This document shows, one piece after another, positions 58,017-64,000 of a stretch of DNA of 64,000 nt. Made by a program: the position numbers and the translations under genes. Under the pieces are notes generated by a model. The model was given only the letters and a program-made list of their open reading frames with translations, had not been told where the DNA came from and searched no databases. How positions within the stretch are numbered: position 1 is the first letter of the stretch; each line of letters opens with the position of its first letter. Origin of the DNA: Variovorax fucosicus (GTDB lineage Bacteria; Pseudomonadota; Gammaproteobacteria; Burkholderiales; Burkholderiaceae_C); NCBI RefSeq assembly GCF_030316825.1, contig NZ_JASZYU010000001.1:2170001-2234000 (forward strand), written 5' to 3'.

Positions 58017-58820
58017 TCAAAGCCCGGTGAAGCGCCGTACCGCCGGAAAGTAGAGCCGGTACGGCAGCACCCGCAGCAGCTTCATCCAGCCGGTGAAGCG
58101 CTTCGGAAAGTGAATCTCGAAGTCACCGCGGGCCCAGCCTTTCAGCATCTCGTCGGCCGCCTGCGCTGGCGCGATCAGCGCCGGCATCTCGAAATCGTTC
58201 TGCGCCGTCAACGGCGTTGCCACGAAACCCGGCTGGATCACGCTGATGCCGATGCCGCGATCGTGCAGATCGGCATACAGCACCTCCGCCAGATTGGTCA
58301 GCGCGGCCTTGGTCGGCCCGTAGGCCAGGCTTTGCGGCAGGCCGCGGAAGCCGGCCACGCTGGCCGTCAGCGCGATGTGGCCGCTGCCGCGCGCAATCGC
58401 ATCAGGCAGCACTGCCGCCAGCACGTTGAGTGCGCCCACGTAGTTGGTCTGCTGGTGCGCCAGCATCACGTCGAGATCGAACGCATCGGCGCGCAGCGAC
58501 CGGTAGGTGCCGGCGCAATACAGCACCAGGTCGACCGGGCCCCGGGCCGCGAGCTGCGCGTGCGCCGAATGCACCGCTGCGGCATCGCGCACATCGAGCG
58601 GCAGCACCTCCACGCGGGCGCGCTCGCCCGGTGCGGCGCGATACTCTGCGGCCAGCGCTTCGAGCGCCTCGCCGTTGCGCGCCGACACCGCTACGCAGGC
58701 GCCGCGGCCGAGCAGCGCCGACGCGGTCGCGCGGCCAATGCCCGAGGACGCGCCGACGATCCACACCGTCTTGCCGCGCCAGTCTTCCAGCGGTGGGTTG
58801 AAAGCGGCGAGCAGCCTCAT
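58017..58820 (-). CDS. Short-chain dehydrogenase/reductase (last gene of the lipid operon)
   Basis: 267 residues from ATG 58820. SDR fold: NAD(P) site VWIVGASSGIGRATASALL, the NAG-equivalent YCAGTYRS, Ser in ALTASVAGF, catalytic Tyr and Lys in SLAYGPTKAALTNLAE, and VIQPGFVATPLT. The Tyr-x-x-x-Lys pair reads YGPTK. Start overlaps the DUF3833 stop as ATGA. Substrate unknown; operon mates suggest a fatty-acyl or lipid-derived compound. Confidence 0.92.
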   Translation of the reverse strand: MRLLAAFNPPLEDWRGKTVWIVGASSGIGRATASALLGRGACVAVSARNGEALEALAAEYRAAPGERARVEVLPLDVRDAAAVHSAHAQLAARGPVDLVLYCAGTYRSLRADAFDLDVMLAHQQTNYVGALNVLAAVLPDAIARGSGHIALTASVAGFRGLPQSLAYGPTKAALTNLAEVLYADLHDRGIGISVIQPGFVATPLTAQNDFEMPALIAPAQAADEMLKGWARGDFEIHFPKRFTGWMKLLRVLPYRLYFPAVRRFTGL

Positions 58821-59356
58821 CGCCGGGTGAACGAAAGCGTGACCGCGCCGAGCGTGACGCCGAACTTGCTCATCTCGGCGCGGTTCAGCATCACGCGGTC
58901 GTCGACCAGAATCATCCAGTCGTCCATCTGCACTTCGTAGACCTTGTCGCCGACGGGTTGCCGGAGGGTGTAGTTCCAGTGGAAGGCGTTGCCGCGCTGC
59001 TCTCCCTGCGCCACGCCGACCACGTCGTCGGCCGTGCCGGTGAAGCGGCCGTCCGGCAGCGCCTTGAGCTTCCACACGCGGCGGCCGGTGGTGCCGTCGC
59101 TGTAGGTGAAGGCTTCGTCGAGCAAACCTTCGTCGCCATTCCAGCGGCAGTTCATCTGCACCACGAAACGCTTCACCACCTTGCCGCTGCGGTTCTGGAA
59201 CATGCCGTGCGCCTCGAGCTTGCCGTTGAAATAGCGCTGCAGCGAGAGTACCGGCCGCTCGGCGGCGTAGTCCGAAGGCTGTGGCGCGGCACAGCCGCCG
59301 AGAGCGGCAGCCAGCGCCACGGCCGCGGCAGCAGCGAAGAAGCTTCTTCTTGTCAT
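58817..59356 (-). CDS. DUF3833 lipoprotein
   Basis: 179 residues from ATG 59356. Lipoprotein signal peptide with lipobox LGGC-A near residue 22 (AAAAVALAAALGGCAAP). The body matches DUF3833: LQRYFNGKLEAHGMFQNRSGKVVKRF, DEAFTYSDGTTGRRVWKLKALPDGRFTGTADDVVGVAQGEQRGNAFHWNYTL and DDWMILVDDRVMLNRAEMSKFGV. Function unknown; the family regularly accompanies DUF1365 and cyclopropane-fatty-acid-synthase genes. Overlaps both neighbours by 4 bases. Confidence 0.92.
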   Translation of the reverse strand: MTRRSFFAAAAAVALAAALGGCAAPQPSDYAAERPVLSLQRYFNGKLEAHGMFQNRSGKVVKRFVVQMNCRWNGDEGLLDEAFTYSDGTTGRRVWKLKALPDGRFTGTADDVVGVAQGEQRGNAFHWNYTLRQPVGDKVYEVQMDDWMILVDDRVMLNRAEMSKFGVTLGAVTLSFTRR

Positions 59357-60636
59357 GGAGAGACTTTCAGGGGCAGAGATTGGGGTGTGCCGCGGATCAG
59401 CAGCTGCCACAGCGCCGCGGCGGCCAGCAGCTTCAGCAGGCAGGGCAGCAGGCAGTAGGCGGCGGTGAGCGCCTGCAATGCGCCGGCATCGCGCGCGCCG
59501 GGTGTGTAGCCCGCCAGACCCAGCAGCGGCAGCGCCAGCCCCGCGGCCAGCGCCAGGTTGAGCTTGGTGGCGAAGTTCCACCAGCCGAAGTAGGCGCCGG
59601 CATGCTGGGGCTCGCCGGCATCGGCCAGCACGCCGGCCAGCAATGCGCCGGGCAGCACGAGGTCGGCGCCGAGCGCGACGCCCGAAAGCGCGCACACCAC
59701 GAGAAACGGCATTGCGTCGCCCGCGCTCATGCCGCTGGCGGCCGCGAACACCGCGACGGCCAGCGCCATGCCGGCCAGCCAGGTACGCGCCAGGCCGAGC
59801 CGGGGCACGATGCGCAGCCAGAACGGAATCGACAGGGCTGCACAGACGAAGTAGCTGCCAAGGAATGCGGGCTGCAGCGATTCGGGCGCCTGCAGGCGGT
59901 CCTGTACGAAGAACAACACCAGCGTCGCCGGAATTGCACTCGCAATGCCGTTCAGCACGAACACCGCGAGCAGCCGGCGAAACGCAGGCCGCCGGAACGG
60001 CAGCCGCAAATCGGCCGCCGCGTGACCGGCCGGCGTGCGTGGCCGCGGGGCGCGCGTCCACAGCGCCCAGCCGGCCGCCAGCAGCAGAACGAACAGGCCG
60101 ACCATGACCGGCAAACCCGCGAGCGTGGGCACCACCGATGCAACCACCACGCCAGCCAGGCCCAGCCCCTCGCGCCAGCCGACGATACGGCTGCGCTGCA
60201 CAGCGTCACCGCCCAGCATCGCGCCCCAGGCCTGGTGCGTGATGCTGAGCGCGCTGTAGCCCGCGTAGCTCAGCATCAGCAGCACAGCGGCCGTGGCCAG
60301 CAGCAGGCCGTGCCGCGAGGTGTCGACCAGCAGCTGCGGAAAGAACAACAGGCCGAAGCCGAGCGCGAGCAACACCGCGGCACCTGCCCCGAAGCCGAGC
60401 ACGGCCGAAGGGGCACGTGCGTGAAGCCGGTCGCTCAGGCGCCCGAGCAGCGGGTCGATCAGCGCGTCCACCAGGCGCGCGCCGAGCAGTACCAGGCCGA
60501 GCGCCGCCAGCGGCACGCCGAAGTTGCGTGCGTAGTGGTTCGGCAGCAGCACGTACAGCGGCAGCGCGACGAAAGCCAGCGGCAGCCCGAGCAGCCCATA
60601 GCGCAGTCCGTCGAGGCGGCTGAACGGCGTGGTCAT
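59353..60636 (-). CDS. MFS transporter, GPH/MelB-like
   Basis: 427 residues with twelve membrane helices. The N-terminal GLPLAFVALPLYVLLPNHYARNFGVPLAALGLVLLGARLVDALIDPLLGRLSDRL is typical of the MFS_2 (GPH, melibiose-carrier like) group. The compound carried is unknown. The start overlaps the chalcone-isomerase-like stop and its end overlaps the DUF3833 start, so it is an integral part of the lipid operon. Confidence 0.88.
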   Translation of the reverse strand: MTTPFSRLDGLRYGLLGLPLAFVALPLYVLLPNHYARNFGVPLAALGLVLLGARLVDALIDPLLGRLSDRLHARAPSAVLGFGAGAAVLLALGFGLLFFPQLLVDTSRHGLLLATAAVLLMLSYAGYSALSITHQAWGAMLGGDAVQRSRIVGWREGLGLAGVVVASVVPTLAGLPVMVGLFVLLLAAGWALWTRAPRPRTPAGHAAADLRLPFRRPAFRRLLAVFVLNGIASAIPATLVLFFVQDRLQAPESLQPAFLGSYFVCAALSIPFWLRIVPRLGLARTWLAGMALAVAVFAAASGMSAGDAMPFLVVCALSGVALGADLVLPGALLAGVLADAGEPQHAGAYFGWWNFATKLNLALAAGLALPLLGLAGYTPGARDAGALQALTAAYCLLPCLLKLLAAAALWQLLIRGTPQSLPLKVSP

Positions 60637-61253
60637 TTGCCGAGCAACGCCTCGCGCAGCGCGGGCTCCGAGCTTTGCGGCCCGAGCCAGATGCCGAAGA
60701 AGCGCTGCGCGAACTGCGGATCCCGTACGTTGGCCGTGGTGCGCCCGTTGTGGAGAAAGCGCACGCCGGCACCTGGCTCATAGATGCCGGTCAGGCGGTC
60801 GCCCTTGTTCACATTGGGGAAGGCCTGGGTCATCGTGCGCAGCCACAGCGCGGCCTGCTCCGGCGCAATCGGGCCGGCGCGGCGCATCTCGTCGAGCGAA
60901 CGCCGTGCGATGTCGTCGCCCTCGAACCGGCGCAGGTACTGCAGCTCGAGCGCGAGCGGCTTGCCGGCCCACTCGGCCGGACTGAAGCCCGGCGTCACCC
61001 ACAGGCTGGCGTCGTAGATCTCGAAGCCCCATACGGTGAGCCGGCTCGCGCCCGCGCGCTGTGCGCCGGGCAGCGCCGCGCTGACCTCGACACCCGGCTG
61101 AACGCTCGCCTGTGCCACCGCATTCAAACCGAAAAGGCCTGCAGCGCCAGCCAGCAGGGCGTGAGCGCCTATCGCTTTTGCAGCGTGTACTGCACCACGT
61201 CGATGTTGGCCCCGGCGAATGCCGCTTCGCAGTAAGCGAGATAGAACTCCCAT
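60633..61253 (-). CDS. Chalcone-isomerase-like periplasmic protein
   Basis: 206 residues from ATG 61253, which overlaps the cyclopropane synthase gene by 85 bases; no better in-frame ATG, GTG or TTG exists nearer the signal peptide, so this start is accepted with caution. A hydrophobic signal region (about 26-48, IGAHALLAGAAGLFGLNAVAQA) precedes the Chalcone_3-like body with RLTVWGFEIYDASLWVTPGFSP and IARRSLDEMRRAGPIAPEQAALWLRTMTQAFPNVNKGDRLTGIYEPGAGVRFLHNG. Bacterial members bind fatty acids rather than chalcones. Fits a lipid-handling operon. Confidence 0.8.
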   Translation of the reverse strand: MGVLSRLLRSGIRRGQHRRGAVHAAKAIGAHALLAGAAGLFGLNAVAQASVQPGVEVSAALPGAQRAGASRLTVWGFEIYDASLWVTPGFSPAEWAGKPLALELQYLRRFEGDDIARRSLDEMRRAGPIAPEQAALWLRTMTQAFPNVNKGDRLTGIYEPGAGVRFLHNGRTTANVRDPQFAQRFFGIWLGPQSSEPALREALLGK

Positions 61254-62383
61254 ATGCGCATGAACCTTTCATCGAATCCAAGTTGCAGGATCTGGCCGCG
61301 TTGCGCGAGGAAGCTCTCGCGCCAGCGGCGCAGCGTCTCGGCGTAGTCGGGGCCGAATGCGAATTCGTCCACCACCTCGAGCCCGGCCGCCGCCGCCTCG
61401 CGCCGGAACTCGCGCGGGCAGGGCAGGCAGCCGCCGGGAAAGATGTACTGCTGGATGAAGTCGGTCGAGTCGATGTAGCGGTCGAACAGCTGGTCGTCGA
61501 TCACGATGCTCTGGATGCAGGCGCGACCGCCCGGCTTGAGCAGCCGGCCTACGCTCTGGAAGTAGGTCGGCCAGTATTCGCGGCCGACCGCCTCCACCAT
61601 CTCGATCGAGCAGATTGCATCGAACGGCGCGTCGGTGATGTCGCGGTAGTCCTGCAGGCGCAGGTCGGCGGGCAGGCCGGCGGTGCGCTGCTGCGCAAAG
61701 GCGAGCTGCTCGGTCGACAGCGTCACGCCGGTCACGCTGGCGCCGAAGCGGCTGGCCGCCATCTCGGCCAGCGCGCCCCAGCCGCAGCCGATTTCGAGCA
61801 CGCGGTCGCCGGGCTTGACCTGCGCCAGCTCGAGCGCGCGCTGCACTTTGGCATGCTGCGCCGCGGCCATCGGCTTGCCGAAGTCGCCTTCGAACCATGC
61901 CGACGAGTAGTTCATCGTCTCGTCCAGCCAGAGCCGGTAGAACGCATTGCCGAGGTCGTAGTGCGCATGGATGTTGCGCGAGCTGCCGGCCTTGCTGTTG
62001 CGGTGCATCAGGTGCCGCACGCGGTACAGCAGCCGGCCGAACCAGCTGCCGTAGACCACGTCCTCGATCGCGCGGCGGTTGGCGATGAACACCTTGATCA
62101 GCTCGGTGAGGTTCGGCGTCGTCCAGTCACCGGCGATGTAGCTCTCGGCGAAGCCGATGTCGCCCGATTTGAGCGCGGCGCTGCAAACCTCCCAGTTGCG
62201 CAGCGTGAGGGAAGCCGTCGGGCCGCTGCCGGGCGCGGTGCCGAAATGCTGCACCGAGCCGTCGGGCAGGCGCACTGTCAGCGAGCCGTGCACCAGGCGC
62301 TGCAGCAGGCCGAGCACGGTGCGGGCGGAAGACGGCGCGTCCTGCGGCAGCGAAAAACAGGGCGCGGTGGTGGTCGGGTTCAT
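61169..62383 (-). CDS. cfa: Cyclopropane-fatty-acyl-phospholipid synthase family methyltransferase
   Basis: 404 residues from ATG 62383. SAM-binding motif VLEIGCGWGALAEMAASRFG, substrate region SRNIHAHYDLGNAFYRLWLDETMNYSSAWF, SIEMVEAVGREYWPTYFQSV and the active-site loop YIFPGGCLPCP with the conserved Cys. It transfers a methyl group to a double bond in phospholipid acyl chains. In Rhodobacter a related gene of a similar operon takes part in furan fatty acid formation, so the product here could be a cyclopropane or a methylated/furan chain. Start overlaps DUF1365 stop by 4 bases. Confidence 0.94.
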   Translation of the reverse strand: MNPTTTAPCFSLPQDAPSSARTVLGLLQRLVHGSLTVRLPDGSVQHFGTAPGSGPTASLTLRNWEVCSAALKSGDIGFAESYIAGDWTTPNLTELIKVFIANRRAIEDVVYGSWFGRLLYRVRHLMHRNSKAGSSRNIHAHYDLGNAFYRLWLDETMNYSSAWFEGDFGKPMAAAQHAKVQRALELAQVKPGDRVLEIGCGWGALAEMAASRFGASVTGVTLSTEQLAFAQQRTAGLPADLRLQDYRDITDAPFDAICSIEMVEAVGREYWPTYFQSVGRLLKPGGRACIQSIVIDDQLFDRYIDSTDFIQQYIFPGGCLPCPREFRREAAAAGLEVVDEFAFGPDYAETLRRWRESFLAQRGQILQLGFDERFMRIWEFYLAYCEAAFAGANIDVVQYTLQKR

Positions 62384-63228
62384 GGCGTCGCCTTGTGTTC
62401 GCGCGAAACGGGTTGCTCGGGTCGGGGCGGTTTGCCGGCGAAGGGCACGCGCTTGAGCCAGAGCCTTGCCGCCTGCCAGTGAATTCGGGCGACAACGCCG
62501 AAGGTCATCGCGGGATAACGCCACAGCGCGCGCCGCACGCTGGCCGCGGTCAGTGGCTCGAGCACGCCGCCGACGCTGGTCTGCAGCAGCGGGCCGCCCG
62601 CGTCGTCGTGGTCGATGCGCACCACGGTGCGTTGCCGGTGCTCGTCGACAAAAAAGCGGAACCGGTACTCGCCCTGCACACGGCAGAACGGCGAGACATG
62701 GAAGGCCTTGGCCGCACGCTGCTCCATGCCGTAGACGGGGTGCTCGAGCAGGTAGCAATGGCGTTCGCCGAAGGTGTTATTCACTTCGACCACGATCGCG
62801 CGCAGCGCACCGGCCGCACTGTGGCAGTACCAGAAGCTCACCGGCTTGAAGGTGTAGCCGAACACGCGCGGGTAGCAGTGCAGCCAGACTTCGCCGGTCG
62901 CGTCGTGGATGTGCTCGGCGGCCAGCAGGGCATCGAGCCAGGCCAGCGCGCCGCCTTGGTCCGGGCCGCGGCCATCGCCATGGTCGCGGTCGTGGAAAGA
63001 GAGCGACGCAAAGCGGTTGATGGCCAACGTGCCGCCGCCGTGCCGGCGCAGGGCGCGCATCGGCAGCATGAGGAAGTAGGTCGGATAGACAAAAGCGTTG
63101 TGCGCCGGGCGCAGTCGGGTGTGGCGCACTTCACCAAAGCCCATCAGCGGCACCGGCGAGGTGGCGGGCGGTCTTGCAGCCTGCGCGCGCAGACCGCCGC
63201 CGTGCTCCTTGGCCTCGATCGCGTTCAT
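62380..63228 (-). CDS. DUF1365 domain protein
   Basis: 282 residues from ATG 63228 (MNAIEAKEHGG); a longer frame to 63333 would overlap the FAD gene. Family marks: GFGEVRHTRLRPAHNAFVYPTYFLMLPM near the start, HCYPRVFGYTFKPVSFWYCHS, VVEVNNTFGERHCYLL and FHVSPFCRVQGEYRFRF. Biochemical function unknown; always found next to the FAD oxidase and the cyclopropane synthase. ATGA overlaps at both ends. Confidence 0.93.
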   Translation of the reverse strand: MNAIEAKEHGGGLRAQAARPPATSPVPLMGFGEVRHTRLRPAHNAFVYPTYFLMLPMRALRRHGGGTLAINRFASLSFHDRDHGDGRGPDQGGALAWLDALLAAEHIHDATGEVWLHCYPRVFGYTFKPVSFWYCHSAAGALRAIVVEVNNTFGERHCYLLEHPVYGMEQRAAKAFHVSPFCRVQGEYRFRFFVDEHRQRTVVRIDHDDAGGPLLQTSVGGVLEPLTAASVRRALWRYPAMTFGVVARIHWQAARLWLKRVPFAGKPPRPEQPVSREHKATP

Positions 63229-64000
63229 GCTGCCTGCCTCGCGTCGTTGCCACCAGCGAGGCGCCTGCGCACCCCGGCGGCTGCGGCCAGTCCGGCTTTC
63301 AGGCCGTCTTCGTGAAAGCCGTAGCCCATCCACGCGCCCGCGAACCAGGTGTTGCGCCGGCCTTGCAGCTGCTGCACATCGGCCTGCGCCCGCAACGCAG
63401 CGAGATCGAACACCGGGTGGGAGTAGTCGTATTCGGCCATGACCTGACTACGCGCAATCGGCCGCTGCGGATTCAGCGAAACGACCACCGGCTGCTGCCA
63501 GGGCAGCGGCTGCAGCTTGTTGAGCAGGTAGTGCAAGCAGACCTGCGGCGAATCGGTGGCGTTGGCGGCCTCGTAGTTCCATGCGGCCCACGCGGCGCGC
63601 CGCTGCGGCAGCACCGAAGCATCGGTGTGCAGCACCGCGCGGTTCGGCTGGTAGCGGATGGCGCCGAGCGTGGCCCGTTCGGCGGGCGAGGCGTCGGCCA
63701 GCAGCGCCAGGCTCTGGTCGGAATGCGCGGCCAACACCACGTGGTCGAAGCGCTCGGTGCCGTTGTCGGTGGCGATCAGCACGCCGTTGGCGGTGCGCGT
63801 GATGCGCCGCACCGGCGTGCCGAGCCGGGCGTCGTCGAGGCCGGCAACGATCTTTTCGACGTAGTGCCTGGAGCCGCCTCGGACGGTGCGCCACTGCGGC
63901 CGGTCGGCGATCTGGAGCAGCCCGTGGTTGTGGCAGAAGCGGATCATGGTCGCCACCGGAAACGCCAGCATCTGCTGCGTCGGGCAGCTCCAGATGCAGC
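63225..64000 (-). CDS. FAD-dependent amine-oxidase-like protein, N-terminus outside window
   Basis: The last 258 codons are visible; the FAD-binding N-terminus lies beyond the right edge. Visible parts: CIWSCPTQQMLAFPVATMIRF, NHGLLQIADRPQWRTVRGGSRHYVEKI, FDHVVLAAHSDQSLALLA and the C-terminal flavin strand RRNTWFAGAWMGYGFHEDGLKAGLAAA. These match the NAD/FAD-binding oxidase that heads DUF1365-CFA operons in proteobacteria. Probably desaturates or oxidises a lipid. First visible gene of the seven-gene operon. Confidence 0.9.
   Translation of the reverse strand, partial: CIWSCPTQQMLAFPVATMIRFCHNHGLLQIADRPQWRTVRGGSRHYVEKIVAGLDDARLGTPVRRITRTANGVLIATDNGTERFDHVVLAAHSDQSLALLADASPAERATLGAIRYQPNRAVLHTDASVLPQRRAAWAAWNYEAANATDSPQVCLHYLLNKLQPLPWQQPVVVSLNPQRPIARSQVMAEYDYSHPVFDLAALRAQADVQQLQGRRNTWFAGAWMGYGFHEDGLKAGLAAAAGVRRRLAGGNDARQAA

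Overview
The window is one piece of a high-GC betaproteobacterial chromosome. It is most likely from the Comamonadaceae (Burkholderiales), and Variovorax or a close relative is my best guess. The basis is the RecA/RecX and central-metabolism proteins, very dense operons with ATGA/GTGA overlaps, and three copies of a short GCTA...TAGC motif that I associate with this family. No rRNA, tRNA, CRISPR array, insertion sequence or prophage was seen.

Layout. 1-3050: the tail of a probable biotin ligase, a small membrane-anchored protein, and a minus-strand MarR / response regulator / histidine kinase set. 3100-5240: recA under two adjacent LexA-type boxes, recX and an SRPBCC protein. 5300-13520: a peptide-scavenging operon with an RpiR-type regulator, isoaspartyl peptidase, a GsiABCD-type ABC importer and an M55 D-aminopeptidase; a perfect inverted repeat lies upstream and a nested hairpin lies between the two permease genes. 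13530-18011: a YiaA-like membrane protein, argC (short type), sucCD and a TerC-family protein. 18030-22690: a signalling block with PP2C phosphatase, FHA protein, CHASE2 adenylate cyclase and a metallo-beta-lactamase-fold protein that may be a cyclic-nucleotide phosphodiesterase.

22700-50700 is the most interesting part, a type IV pilus and surface-sugar locus. It starts with pilA behind a textbook sigma-54 promoter and a 14-bp palindrome. Next come a PglL/TfpO-type oligosaccharyltransferase, a PglF-like 4,6-dehydratase, a complete pseudaminic acid pathway (pseB, C, F, G, H, I), a capsule-synthesis-like transferase, a PhyH-like oxygenase, a flippase, two methyltransferases, a GT2 glycosyltransferase, a PglE-like aminotransferase and a PglC-like phosphoglycosyl transferase. 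The minor pilin operon fimT-pilV-pilW-pilX-pilY1-pilE follows, and then a second PglL-like protein. The gene content predicts a lipid-linked glycan containing pseudaminic acid that is built, flipped and moved onto pilin in the periplasm. This is inference, not a demonstrated system.

50650-57270: moaC, a BepA-like M48 protease, a small YvlD-like membrane protein, an uncharacterised protein, a second TerC protein preceded by a clear yybP-ykoY (manganese) riboswitch, a DUF3717-DUF1289 protein, yaeQ and purB. 57390-64000: a glutathione S-transferase, then a tightly coupled minus-strand lipid-modification operon (FAD amine oxidase, DUF1365, cyclopropane-fatty-acid synthase, chalcone-isomerase-like, MFS, DUF3833 lipoprotein, SDR) that runs off the right edge. 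Its content resembles ChrR/RpoE-regulated lipid operons in other proteobacteria.
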